Origin: Mytilus edulis
Taxonomy: Eukaryota > Mollusca > Bivalvia > Mytilida > Mytilidae
DNA: 64,000 bases
Assembly: GCF_963676685.1 (NCBI RefSeq)
Contig: NC_092354.1
Coordinates: forward strand, 16,994,746 to 17,058,745
Reading direction: 5' to 3'
The notes beneath the pieces are model-generated. The model saw only the letters and a program-made list of their open reading frames with translations, did no database searches and was not told the origin of the DNA. Positions 11,895-23,290 of this stretch are shown in pieces. The position numbers and the translations under genes are program-made. Each line of letters opens with the position of its first letter. The first letter of the stretch is position 1.

Positions 11895-12900
11895 ATGTAT
11901 AAGAACACATAGAACTACTAGTAGCCTTTAAAATAAACTGCGACATATGTTCATAGAGATGTAAAAGAACACATAGAGATAGGGGTGTATGTAGGGGATG
12001 CATTCTTTAGAATATAACCCTTGATATAGACTAAGAGATATGTAGGAACACATAGAGATAAAGTGATGTATTCTTTAGAATCTAACCCTTCATATATAGA
12101 CTAAAAGATGTATAAGAACACATAGAGATAGTGATGTATGTAGTGGATGCATTCTTTAGAATCTAAACCTCCATATAGACTAAGAGATTTATAAGAACAC
12201 ATAGAGATAGTGATGTATGAAGTGGATGCATTCTTTAGAATCTAACCCTTCATGTAGACTAAGATGTATATAAGAACACACAGAGATAAAGATGTATGTA
12301 GTGGATACTTTCATGACATTCTTTAGAATCTAACCCTTCATATATAGGCTAAGAGATATATAAGAACACTTAGAGATAGAGATGTATGTAGTCATGGTAG
12401 TGGATGCATTCTTTAGAATAACCTTTTATATAGCCTAGAGATGTTTTAGAACACATAGAGATAGTGATGTATGTAGTGGATGCAGTCTTTAGAATCTAAT
12501 CCTTCATATATAGACTAAGAGATATATAACACATAGAGATAGTGATGTATGTAGTGGATGTTTTCTTTAGAACCTAATCCTTCATATAGACTAAGAGATA
12601 TATAAGAACACATAGAGATAGCGGTGTATGTAGTGGATGCATTCTTTAGAATCTAGCCCTTCATATATAGACTAAGACATATATAAGAACACATAGAGAT
12701 AGTGATGTCTGTAGTGGATGGATTTTTTTAGAATCTAACCCTTCATATAGACTAAGAGATATATACGAACACATAGAGATAGTGATGTATGTAGTGGATG
12801 CAGTCTTTAGAATCTAATCCTTCATATATAGACTAAGATATATAAAAGAGCACATAGAGATAGTGATGTATGTAGACTAGTGGATGCATGCTTTACAACC
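11895..12900 (+). repeat. ~80-bp satellite, about 13 units, possibly ZF-derived
   Basis: Irregular units of 71-88 bp (mostly 79-83) each carry AAGAACACATAGAGATAG, GATGTATGTAGTGGATGC, TTCTTTAGAATCTAACCCTT and CATATATAGACTAAGAGAT. The first two segments resemble the ZF linker and CDVCG codons of the neighbouring genes, and the unit is close to the 84 bp of one finger. All frames are broken. A degraded form recurs at 57110-57180 and 59055-59410. Confidence 0.75.
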
Positions 12901-13069
12901 CTTCAAAAGCACTCCAGTGATTTACATGTATAAATATGCAAGGGTTAAAGTTGAATTGTAATTACATATTGTTTACCAAATGAATGTTATTTCTTTGTTT
13001 ATCCATATCCATGAAAGTTCATCTGTGAATTTATCTATACCATGTATATTAAAACATTAGTTGTGATAA
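12901..13069 (+). repeat. Conserved downstream module
   Basis: This contains TTGTTTACCAAATGAATG and CATGAAAGTTCATCTGTGAA, also present at about 38825-38900, 57285-57350 and 59528-59605. It is part of the duplicated unit and is noncoding. Confidence 0.55.
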
Positions 13070-13475
13070 TGACAATATCATGAATGTATGAGAGTTCATC
13101 AGGGTATTAAATTATGTTGAAACATTAGTTGTGGTAATGACAGTCATGAATGTATGAGAGTTCATCAGGGTATTAAATTATGTTGAAACATTAGTTGTGA
13201 TAATGACAGTCATGAATGTATGAGAGTTCATCAGGGTATTAAATTATGTTGAAACATTAGTTGTGATAATGACAGTCATGAATGTATGAGAGTTCATCAG
13301 GGTATAAAATTATGTTGAAACATTAGTTGTGGTAATGACAGTCATGAATGTATGAGAGTTCATCAGGGTATTAAATTATGTTGAAACATTAATTGTGATA
13401 TGACAATGTCATGAATGTATGAGAGTTCATCAGGGTATTAAACTATGTTGAAACATTAGTTGTGATATGACAATG
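13070..13475 (+). repeat. 66-bp tandem array, about 6 units
   Basis: The landmark GAATGTATGAGAGTTCATCA starts at 13082, 13148, 13214, 13280, 13346 and 13413, giving a 66-67 bp period. Other ZF units have only one or two copies of this sequence (57390-57440 and 59640-59670). The expansion is therefore local to unit A. Confidence 0.9.
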
Positions 13476-13494
13476 ACATATCGGGAATGTTTGT

Positions 13495-13690
13495 GAGATA
13501 AAAATTAAAATATGACGTGGTATGATTGCAAATGTGACTACTCTCCACAAGAGACCAAATGACACAGACATAAAGAAATTATCATAGGTCACCACACAGC
13601 CTTCAACACACAGCAAAGCCCATACCACAAAGTCAGCTATAAAAGGCCTCTAAATGAAATGTTTAAAACAATTCAGAGAGAAAACTTACG
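13495..13690 (+). repeat. Mussel dispersed repeat
   Basis: A copy of a very common mussel repeat: GTGGTATGATTGCAAATGTG, CTACTCTCCACAAGAGACC, AAATGACACAGA, ATCATAGGTCACC, CAGCTATAAAAGGCC. Related copies lie at 38985-39180, 48430-48565, 57485-57640 and, decayed, at 63005-63115. Confidence 0.75.
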
Positions 13691-13731
13691 GCCAAATTTA
13701 TTTACATCCTCCGTTTTTCAAATACTGTAAT

Positions 13732-14061
13732 GACTGTAAGCTGTAGGATAACCATATGTGGTGTACGGGATGACTGTAAGCTGTCGGATAACTATATATA
13801 GTGTACGGGATGACTGTAAGCTGTAGGATAACTATATGTGGTGTACGGGATGACTGTAAGCTGTAGGATAACTATATGTGGTGTACGGGATGACTGTAAG
13901 CTGTAGGATAACTATATATGGTGTACGGGATGACTGTAAGCTGTAGGATAACTACATGTGGTGTACGGGATGACTGTAAGCTGAATGATAACTATATGTG
14001 GTGTACGGGATGACTGTAAGCTCTAGGATAACTATATGTGGTGTACGGGGTGACTGTAAAC
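13732..14061 (+). repeat. 40-bp tandem array, about 8 units
   Basis: Each unit carries GACTGTAAGCTGTAGGATAA and CTATATGTGGTGTACGGGAT, with few mismatches. It is an expansion of part of the dispersed TGACCTTGACCTCAT repeat, whose consensus contains TTGGTGTATGGAATGACTGT. Confidence 0.9.
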
Positions 14062-14095
14062 TCATTTTCATGGTTCAGTTGTTATAGTTAAGTTC

Positions 14096-14931
14096 TTATA
14101 CGACCGCAAAAAAATGTTTGCATCGAATAATGCTATCATGTCGTCGTCTGCGTCGTCGTCGTCGTCCGAAGACACATTTAGTTTCCGGACAATAACTTTA
14201 GTTTAAGTGAATGGATCTTTATTAATTCTTGCCAAAAGGTTCAATACTACTAAAGGAAGGTTGGGATTGATTTTGGGAGTTATATTCCCAATAGTTTTGG
14301 AATAAGGGGCAAAAAAGGGGGCCAAAAATCTGCATTTTTGTAGTTTTCAAACAATAACTTTTGTTTTAGTTCATGAGTCTCTCTGATATTATACCACAAG
14401 TTTCCATACCATAGGAATAGTAAGTATTGACTTTGGGGGTTATGACTCAAAATATATTGGAATTGGGGGTAACAAAGGGGAAAAAACTAGGTTTTTCTGG
14501 TCAATGGACAATTCAAATAATTTTAAAGCAGTGTAAGGGAGGTAATTCAAAAACATTTAACATACAATGTTGGGTATGTTCCGATTTACCTCCCTTACAC
14601 TACTTGTAAATTATGTATAAAGAAATGTCATGTTTTGTACTAATTGCAAAACAGGGAGTGATAGAAGTTTTCAATTTTTTCCCCTCCCCAAATTTTCAAA
14701 TGTTTGAAAAGTTTGAAGAAGAAATCGTTAATTCAAATTGCATAATATTGTGCAATAGATTTGTAAGATCTTGACATTTGATTCATGTAAGAAACGCATA
14801 TTATGTCAAAAATTGGATCACAATCTAAATTCAGAGCTGTATCAAGCTTGAATGTTGTGTCCATGCTTGCTCCAACTATTTAGGGTTCAACCTCTGCGGT
14901 CGTATAAAGCTGCGCCCTGTGAAGCACCTGG
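14096..14931 (+). mobile_element. Helentron-like (HINE/pearl-like) element, copy A
   Basis: It starts TTATACGACCGCA and has the reverse complement TGCGGTCGTATAA subterminally at the right end. That is followed by a decayed hairpin and CACCTGG. Near the left end is a TCGTCGTC run. This terminal-plus-subterminal inverted repeat with a 3' hairpin is the Helentron-type arrangement. The element interrupts a TGACCTTGACCTCAT repeat: the left flank ends ATAGTTAAGTTC, the right flank begins TTGTGTTTAGGTCT, and the uninterrupted form near 41630 reads AAGTTTTTGTGTTTTGGTCT. This fits insertion inside a T run without a target duplication. It is shorter than copies B and C and non-coding. Confidence 0.65.
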
Positions 14932-15300
14932 TTGTGTTTAGGTCTTTATTTCTCATACTTTATGCAATAGGACTACTATATTTGTTGTAAAGAATGATTG
15001 TAAGGTGTACATGTCTAGCGGTCAGATGTCATCTGACCTTGACCACATTTTCATCGTTTAGTGGTCAAAGTTAAGTTTTTTAGTTTTGGTCTTTTAATCT
15101 AATACTATATATGCCATCGGTCACCTATGTTTGGTGTATGGAAATGTTTCATGATATATATGTCAGTCGCGCAGGTTTTATTTGACCTTACCCTCATTTT
15201 CACAGTTCATTCCAGTTAAGTTTTTGTGTTTTGGTCTATTTTTTAAACTATAAGTAATAGGTCATCTGTATTTGTTTTATGGAAGCATTGACTTGTTACC
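14932..15300 (+). repeat. Dispersed TGACCTTGACCTCAT repeat (2 diverged units)
   Basis: This continues the repeat interrupted by copy A. It carries TTGACCACATTTTCATCG, TTGGTCTATTTTT and ATTTGGTGTATGGAA-like segments, and parallels 41280-42130, 39240-39400, 57730-58490 and 59740-60200. Noncoding. Confidence 0.65.
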
Positions 15301-15304
15301 GTAC

Positions 15305-15660
15305 ATAGATATAGGAAGATGTGGTGTGAGTGCCAATGAGACAACTCTCAATCCAAATAACAATTTAAAAAGTAAACCATTATAGGTTAAAGTACGGCCT
15401 TCAACACGGAGCCTTGGTTCAATCCGAACAACAAGCTATAAAGGGCCCAAAATTACTAGTGTAAAACCATTCAAACGGGAAAACCAACGGTCTAATCTAT
15501 ATAAACAAAACGAGAAACACGTATATATTACATAAACAAACGACAACTACTGTACATCAGATTCCTGGCTTAGGACAGGTGCAACATTTGCAGCGGGATT
15601 AAACGTTTTAATGGATCCAAACCTTCTCCCTTTTTCTGAAACAATAGCATAACATCACAA
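15305..15660 (+). repeat. Mussel dispersed repeat (long copy)
   Basis: Landmarks in order are GATGTGGTGTGAGTGCCAAT, GAGACAACTCTC, AGTAAACCATTATAGG, CAACACGGAGCCTTGG, CCAACGGTCTAATC, ACGACAACTACTGTACATCA and GGACAGGTGCAACATTTGCA. I recognise it as a high-copy Mytilus sequence. Noncoding. Confidence 0.75.
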
Positions 15661-16609
15661 CATAGAAAAACACACGATAAAATATCAATTGGCAGACTTA
15701 ACTCAATCAAAACACGTATGATTACACGATGAACAAATAAATTTGATCTGCGATATCTGAATACAAATGCACAGTTAATTAAATATTAGAGACAAACATT
15801 CATGACCAAAAAGCTAACAAACAATTTCAAACAAAGCCATGGCAGGACATCACTGAGAAATATTTAACCAATCAATATTCACTTTAGAAGAAAACCGGTT
15901 TAAAAAAAAAATAATTATAATCTGCCTGACATGTCATGATGTTTCATCTGACCTTGATCTCATTTTTATGGTTCATCGGTCTTTTAGTTATCTTGGTTAA
16001 TGTTAAGTTTATGTGACAGTTGTAATAAAGCTTTATACTTAGGACTATCAACATAATAGCAATGATTAGTAAAGAAGGCGAGACATTTCAGCATATGCAC
16101 TCTTGTTCATAGAAAGCAACGGAGCCATGGAGTCGTGGTTTTATTCCGGCATTACAGATTCAATGGAATAATTACAAATTATTACATACACATTACAATT
16201 ATAGAACGCCAAAACTGTCTTATGCACACTATTTGTGTTCCATACAATCTAGACAAATAAATCATCATGACAGTTTCATAAAATCAAATATTAAACACAC
16301 AAGACAGCACATTACATTACCCTGTTCTTGATTCCATTGAGGGCGTGCTAAATAAAGGAGCCACAATACCAAAATTCTAGAAGTTCAATTTAGAAAACAA
16401 TTATGAACCACGGCACTGCACATCAGGTTCCTGACTTTGAAGATGCCTTATCTTGCGAAGTTTTCATCTTTTATTTGTCCATGACCTCACCTTCGTCTAC
16501 ATCGTTGAAATGCAAGGGGCCTAAGACCCATCACGCAAGTTTTAATTCAGTCATTAAATATGGTGCTCATTCAAAACATATAAACGTGTGATATTAAAAT
16601 TAAATGTTT
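15661..16609. other. Intergenic with a repeat end
   Basis: The stretch 15940-16110 is the terminal part of the TGACCTTGACC repeat, ending GGCGAGACATTTCAGCATAT as at 42130. No gene is recognised in the remainder. Confidence 0.4.
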
Positions 16610-17745
16610 GTTGGAATTGGTTCCTATGCAGGCAAGACACAGCTGCTGTAAAGTTTGAGTTTGGTCCGGATGATATATTGACCAGATCTCCATACAGCCT
16701 GCAGGTTGCAAAGAGCTGACCTTGTCTTTGATAGTCTTCACTTGTGGTCACATTTTGCGCCGCCATTGGTAGTAACAGTGCTGCCAAGGTATGTGAATTC
16801 TGTGAAGGTATCAACGTGTGGTAAGGTTTTTATCCAGCAATACTGACCCTGGGTTGTTTACATTAAGTGTCATGACTTCAGTTTTCTTTACCTTGATTAT
16901 CAGCCCCATCTGTCCTGAATATTTTTCTAGCTCTGAGGTCTTATCTTGAATATGTTGAGACATTAATGCTACACTCATATGCAGCTAAGCTTAGCGAAAG
17001 GTAGTGTGACGTAATCAGTCAAACAAACTTTATTAGACTAACTCTCTAAGGAACGATCGTTTCCATTGGTCAATTCAAACCTTCGAAAATAGAACACAAG
17101 AACACAATTTGTTTGTTTATGATACGCCAGAATGTTATCAATGAACTATCAAATGCTAAACTTCACTGCATTTTAGTATAAGTCATCCGCAAAATCGTAG
17201 GTCTTCCAAAGTGGTGAAAGTGCTCCCATCTTATGCCTCTTGGTGTATTAGCTGGTTTGTCTCATTATCCAGTCAATGACTATAATGATTTACTTGGAAG
17301 TATATTACTGTATCCAACCCTGCACCGAAATCTCTTGTAGAATGTTTTTTTGAGGTCAATAAGATGTAGTGGAATGCCATATGATCGCAATATTTTCCAA
17401 AGACTTTCCCTGTGGATGCTGTCAAATGCTTTCTCGAGGTCAACAAAGTTTATATATATAGCTGCCGTTGCCATTCTGTGCATTGTTCCATAATTTGTCT
17501 TTCTGTAAATATTTGGTCGATGCAACCTCTCCTCGGGCGAAAACCTGCTTGTTCTTTTCGCAATAGATCATCAATGGAGTTTGCAATTCGTGTTATTATG
17601 ATTTTTGCCATAATCTTACTTGGAATGGAAAGTAGTGTAATGCCACGCCAGTTGTTACAATCATTTTGAAGATGTGACTTTAACATAAAGAATGATGATT
17701 GATCTACATAAATGACCGTGGTTTTACTGTAAGATCGCACAAACT
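16610..17745 (-). pseudogene. Non-LTR retrotransposon reverse transcriptase fragment
   Basis: On the minus strand, from 17745 downward, RT segments appear in order: NWRGITLLSIPSKIMAKII, EQAGFRPRRGC, VDLEKAFDSIHRESLWKIL (motif A, Asp present) and LRSYGIPLHLI. A FADDLY-like catalytic block (TTTGCGGATGACTTATAC on the complement) lies near 17180-17200, and a thumb-region segment resembling TYLGSTVTTNGG near 16750-16800. Frameshifts and stops separate these blocks, and roughly 250 bp of unrelated sequence (about 16985-17170) interrupts the body. It differs from the LINE at 23-29 kb and is dead. Confidence 0.75.
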
Positions 17746-18923
17746 TAATAGCATAACTTAAATACCATGGTTAACGAAGCAAGAAAATATATATTTGCGC
17801 AAAAGGGAAGGCTAATTGGGGCTATTCCCTCAACTTGGTCTAGTCTTTTCCAGCATGTTAAACGTGCAATATACTAAGGCAGGTGTTTCGGGTGACGAGT
17901 GGGAATGGGCTCTTGTGCTACCCAGTCCAGGCGCTAAGGGATGGCGACGGGACAAAGATGATCCCTTTTAAAAAATCTCTTTTTGAGGCCTCATCATTTT
18001 TTTAGAAGCTTGTACATTGTGGATGTAAGAAAGAATGCCGCGGTCGTTATTAATGTGGAAAATCGGGTCTCCCGTGCACCGCCTTGTGTACATGTGAAGG
18101 TGGTGACCGTGAATAAACATGTATTTTTGGTCGAATAGTAGTAATTTAAAAGATGTTTCAGTTCTATAGTGATTTTATTTTATTTTAAGAAATCTATCCA
18201 TACTCTACATTTGAAGATATGGATTGAGGACTCATCTTGAAATTATCGCCATATTGTTTTTGTTTGTTTTTCTGGAAGTGTTAAATTTGAATTTAAAAAT
18301 TTACAACAGAATAGAATTAGACTAGTGGTTTTGATGATTACTTAACGCCAGAAATTTTATGACCAGCACCAAAAAAATAACATTTTCTTTACATTTTGAA
18401 AAAAAGTTGAATATTAAAATAAGTAATTTATATTTCTATGTCCGCCATTTTGAATATTACCGGAAGTAAGGGTTTCAAAGACATTTCTTATGTATTGCAT
18501 CCGTGAGAAACACCAAAGAAAGGTTTCTCCACAATGTAATGATAGTAGCAATACGTTAAAACACATTCCAATTACCCTCCCTAAAAATAAGCTTATTTTA
18601 GTACAATTTTTGTTTAGGTGTTTTTCTCTCACCCTATTCGTCTACTACCAATAAGTTGTGATATATAGTTTAAAACTTTTGATGTGCTACTTTAACATGT
18701 TCTAATAAAGTTTGAACTGTATTTCTCGGGAGCTTTAATTCTTCTCAGTGTTTTCATTATTACTACGTTTTGCCTTGCATTCTAATGATTTGGCTAGTCC
18801 TTGAAAAAATAATAGTCATGGTTTTTATATCATGTCACGGGATTATTCACTTATTCCTACTATACAAATCCTTGACTATATATGACTAAATATAACTGGA
18901 TGTAAGAGGTTTAACTCACAGAG
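17746..18923. other. Intergenic, nothing recognised
   Basis: AT-rich with no supportable gene. A somewhat GC-richer patch at 17860-18110 (GGGATGGCGACGGGACAAAG) has no identified homologue. Confidence 0.3.
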
Positions 18924-19089
18924 CAATGGCGGATCCAGAAATTTTCCTAAAAGGGGGGGTGGGCGTACTGACTGACCTAAAAGGGGGCGCTCCAGTCATG
19001 TTTCAGTGAATCCATATAAAAGAATTCATAATCAACGAAATTTTTTTTCACAAAAGGGAGGGGCCTAGGCCCCCCTTGATCCGCCTATG
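18924..19089. mobile_element. Short non-autonomous element with 5-bp target duplication (copy 2)
   Basis: The 166-bp element begins CAATGGCGGATCCAG and ends GATCCGCCTATG. It is flanked by CAGAG at 18919-18923 and 19090-19094. The interior is G-rich on the left and C-rich on the right and could fold back. Same family as copies 1 and 3. Confidence 0.7.
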
Positions 19090-19213
19090 CAGAGAGACAT
19101 GTGGACACATGCTGGTTTAAATGTCTTATATTAAAAAAAAAGAAGCCATTTAATACTTGTGCTATTATAATTTAATCCACATAATTTAATGCTTGCTGGG
19201 CTATATCTATAGG

Positions 19214-19860
19214 TAACGTGACGGTACCCAAATTGCACCTATTTTGACAGTTTTTTCACCTACGTTTTTTTATTATCAAGAAAAAAATGTCCATACTGTG
19301 TTTATTTTGTAGCCCTATCCTTCTTTATTGTATAGGTACACCAATTTAATTTTTAATCCAAATTGAGTCATAAAAAAATGGGTTTGAATCAACCTCCAAA
19401 CTACTAATGATTCTGTAATGAGGAGTACCCAAATTGCATCCATGCTTAAATTCACATCTTTAAAAGTCTAATAACCGAGCTTTTGTTTAATTTTTTTTAA
19501 ATATTTTGAACAATTAGATATAAGTTTATGCTTACTCTTCATATTTTACGAAATGGGTACTGATAATATATTGTATTTGCTAATTTTAAAAAGATGACGT
19601 TTTGATGACGTCGCATGGTGACGTTTTCGTACATTTTGCTTTTTCGGTAAACAGTCCACCTGTTGATAAATACTGTGAACGTTTGGTGTATATCTAAATA
19701 TGTTTACTTATGTATGTTGAAAGACGTGCATATATAGTATCAAATCATAAAAATACAAATTGTTTAGTCTCTAGGAAATCTTGTAAGATTAGTACCATTG
19801 CTATTTTTTCTAAATAGGTGCAATTTGGGTACTCGGTGCAATTTGGGTACCCTTACGTTA
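19214..19860. mobile_element. Inverted-repeat element with GGTACCCAAATTGCACC ends
   Basis: The left end TAACGTGACGGTACCCAAAT and the right end, complement TAACGTAAGGGTACCCAAAT, form an inverted repeat of about 26 bp with two mismatches. The CCCAAATTGCA motif also occurs internally (19428) and a second time at the right end. No ORF and no clear target duplication were seen. Confidence 0.5.
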
Positions 19861-20359
19861 GTAGAATTAAATGCATAATGCCATTTTATGATGTCTAGTC
19901 ATAAAAATCTTACTACCCTATATTACATAAGTCCTTGATAAATAAATAATGCACGCATTTGTTTTGTATCGAATCATTATAATATCTTCACCGTAATTGT
20001 GGTTCGCCTGACATAGGAGAAACTTTCAGATAATTTAGGTAGGGGATCTGGAAAGATAACGTTGGTTTCTTTTCCTCCACCTATATTATCCCTGGAAAGA
20101 AAAAGTAAACAAAGATGGGAAGACAATGATTATGTTATATTTTACAAACCAGAGTGAATAACATATAGGTAGACTTGATGATGTTTATAACGTGAAAGCC
20201 AAACAAGATAGTACTCACTCGTACATACTTATATTTGCTATTTTGAGACGGTTAAATTATGATCGTAAATAATTAAAACGTTCAACTGTTGTGTTATGAC
20301 AGAGATAAACAAATACATGTATGTATTTATATTTTACTGGTTATGATTGCAAAATTATA
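19861..20359. other. Spacer, nothing recognised
   Basis: No gene or known repeat is seen in this AT-rich stretch. Confidence 0.3.
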
Positions 20360-20364
20360 AAACC

Positions 20365-20518
20365 CAGGGGCGGATTCAGCCATTTTAAAAAGGGAGATTC
20401 CCAACCCAAGACAAGAAAGGGAGAAAAGGGGGGGCTTACTAAACCCCATTCAAATGCACTGATTGTCCAAAAAAGGGGGAGTTCCAATCCCCAAACTCTC
20501 CCCCTGGATCCGCCACTG
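20365..20518. mobile_element. Short non-autonomous element with 5-bp target duplication (copy 3)
   Basis: The 154-bp element begins CAGGGGCGGATTCAG and ends CTGGATCCGCCACTG. It is flanked by AAACC at 20360-20364 and 20519-20523. It is the least diverged of the copies at the ends. A further copy lies at 43346-43488. Confidence 0.75.
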
Positions 20519-20523
20519 AAACC

Positions 20524-21681
20524 AATAGTTTATTTACTGTATATAAGAATATATGACATACATGTATGTTCCAATGAGACATCACAACTTTCCATCCAAG
20601 TCACAACAATGTACAATGCCTGAAAATTTAACAATTATCATCATGATTATCATGATTTATCAAAGGTCAAGTAGTCCAAATAATTTGAATTATGACGTCT
20701 GGCAAGCGTATTTTATTTTATTCATTTTTTTGGGGGGGGGGGGGGGGGGGGGGGGGGGGTGTTGACAGCAAGACTATTTTCATTGTTTTTTCTGGGACAG
20801 CATCATAATCATAATTATTTGGATTTCTTTGACCTATAATCTTGATTACTATAGAATAATCACGCTAATTATTAAATCCAACTAATTTATGACGTCTGAA
20901 AAGGTGTACTTTATTTTTTTTTCTATGACAGCTTCTCAGAAAAAAATAACCCAGCCAGACGTTATAATTATTTTACTAAGGTTGAAGAATGCCTTCAGTC
21001 ATGTCAACACTGAGTCTTGAGCCCGGTAAATAATGTTGACATTAACATGCACAGAGCTCCAGATTAGAATTAACAAATTGGGGTTTTAACTCCTCCATTT
21101 TTTATTCAATTGAGTGAAATAGTTTTTCAATTGCATTATTAATTCCAAGTCACCCCTCAAGCTATAACACGAATCGATATTGAATGTGTGTGTTCACTCA
21201 TCAACTAAAATGAAATATATACTATCATGGATACATACTCTTGAACTAAAAATAAGGTTTTGTCTAATTTTATTTACATAAATCTGTATTTACTTGTCCC
21301 TTATTAGAACTTTTGGATTCCTATGCTGACTTCATTTCGTTTTAATTCATTGCTAAGAGTTATATTAAGTCCCGAGAAGTACAAAAAAAATTATGACGAC
21401 ATGGCTAACGCTAATTGGATAAAGACAGTGAAGATCGAAATGTTTTCCTCTCCGTACCTTTAAGAAAAAACATTGCAACTGGGACCCTTTCAACAATCTA
21501 TTTTCAGAAGGAAAGGACATATCTGATTTTTTAATATTACAAAAATAGATTTATGCAACGACTAGGTAATAGATAGGGGCAAATAACCTACACAATAGCA
21601 ACTAAAAGCGTTAACAACTCATATTTTTGACAAATAATTGGGTTTGTCTTTGCATGAATTGGGTTTTAGAACTCTGCAATG
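20524..21681. other. Intergenic with a 28-nt poly-G tract
   Basis: No gene is recognised. Positions 20732-20759 are 28 consecutive G. The surrounding TTTATGACGTCTG / AATTATGACGTCTGG similarity (20690 and 20887) suggests a short repeat pair around it. Confidence 0.5.
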
Positions 21682-22072
21682 GGCAATAGACCACTTCCGA
21701 GTTATCAGTCACCGGAAAAAACTCGTCAATTATACGTGCCTTTATGGTGTCATTTACAAAATAGAGGGGGTCACCTGTATCTCTGCACTATTAACGCTCA
21801 TCAAGCGTCTAAGTGATCGTCATTGTGCAGGAATAACTAGAAATAGTTGTTGTTCTGTATGTACTTAATGACAATTCCCTAATGACAGCAGTGCTGATTA
21901 TCAATTTTGAGAATTCAATTTGCCAAATAATTCGTACAAAATATAATTATAGTTTGCCAACCACTCGTTCAACATTGGAACGGAAGTGACGATGCCCCTA
22001 AACTCACAAATGGCGTTCACTTAAACCAGAGTTTTTGACGGAAATGCATCGAACTCGAAAGTTGTCTATTGC
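21682..22072. mobile_element. Candidate inverted-repeat element
   Basis: The left end GGGCAATAGACCACTTCCGA and the right-end complement ATGCAATAGACAACTTTCGA match at most positions, and both continue with GTT. About 390 bp separate the outer edges. No target duplication could be assigned and there is no credible ORF. Confidence 0.4.
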
Positions 22073-22585
22073 ATTGGGTTTTGAATTAGTTTTATTGTGT
22101 GATCCCGCAAATATGCAGCTTATCTGGAGCTCTGCATGTATCAGCATTCTTGTCCTTTATATGAATAAAGAAAATGTGAGGTATCCATCACTGAGGTAGT
22201 AAGATTATGAAAAATGTATGTTTCTTTACATATATTGTATATATAGTTATGGATTCAGAATTATGATCACTTAAACCAAAGATTTGTATAGTGACACTAT
22301 GCGTGTACATGCTATAAAAATTCTTGCTCAAACATACAAATGTATTATTTATTATTTCAAAGAGAGAATTCAATATCAAAATAGATATGATTATAACATG
22401 ATATGCATGAGCAATGATCAGTCAGGGATATAACTCTATATGGTTATTACAGGAAAATAACTTACATTTGTTATTGTGGACTTAAAAAACAAAGAACTGT
22501 GATAACATATGTTACATGTGTCAAAGGGACAATATAGATCGTTAGTTTAGTTAAAATGTATAAAAGTTCTATTGAATTACTTTTT
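22073..22585 (+). repeat. Orphan upstream sequence of the ZF unit
   Basis: The tract GAATAAAGAAAATGTGAGG near 22162 is also found near 54578 upstream of gene C. Sequence near 22375-22390 (AATATCAAAATAGATATGAT) resembles 6860-6880 upstream of gene A. No fingers follow. This may be the front of a lost ZF copy or a shared repeat. Confidence 0.4.
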
Positions 22586-22611
22586 GCATGAATCCCCTGA
22601 GGGGTTCATGC
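22586..22611. other. Hairpin, 11-bp stem
   Basis: GCATGAA-T-CCCC, loop TGA, GGGGTTCATGC. The stem is perfect apart from one bulged T. Function unknown. Confidence 0.5.
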
Positions 22612-23290
22612 TTATATATTGGTGAGTTTTGGATGTGTCTATAGGCCACTCGATATCTCTCGGCCGGAAGTCAGAATAAAATTCTCGGAACGTCTCGAAA
22701 GTTATCGGTAATTTATACAGGTTGTTATCTACGTCTTTGATATGGAATTATATCGATATTTGAAGTGTGAAGACGTACTTTTGGTGGCGGGATAACATTT
22801 TATAGAAACATTGTATTTTATCAGGAACTTTTAAATGCCACAGCATTCTATGTGACCAATTGACTTTTTAAACCATTTATTAACTTTTAGTGCGAAATTT
22901 TATGGTTTTAAATTGATAAACTTTGTATCTCTGCCAACAAGCATGGCGTCCGACCAATGAAAAAAATGGCCGCCATATTTTGAAAAACATTTTGATTGTC
23001 TTATGCTGAGTCCCAAACATACCCATCCATCTACGCTTCATTCATATTATCATTCATAGCGTGTGACTGAATAGCAAATAATAACATTTTCTGTCTGCAG
23101 TAATAATAACATTGCTTTTTTCTCGCTTCATGCATATATGGTACACCGCTTCATCCATACAACACTATATAGCTGTGCACGTATAGATAGCTGAAATATA
23201 TATTTATATATTTAAACATTCTAATCCTAACATCTAGTTCTAGTCATTAAATCTCATCGTAATTACAAGGCTTCATCCTGTAAAATATAT
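22612..23290 (+). other. Probable 5' untranslated region of the LINE plus flank
   Basis: This is the region before the first LINE ORF. No ORF, no terminal repeat and no clear element boundary were found, so the LINE 5' end is unassigned. It contains a GC-richer patch, GAATATCTC-type sequence around 22650 and ATGGCCGCCATATTTTG near 22965. Confidence 0.35.
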
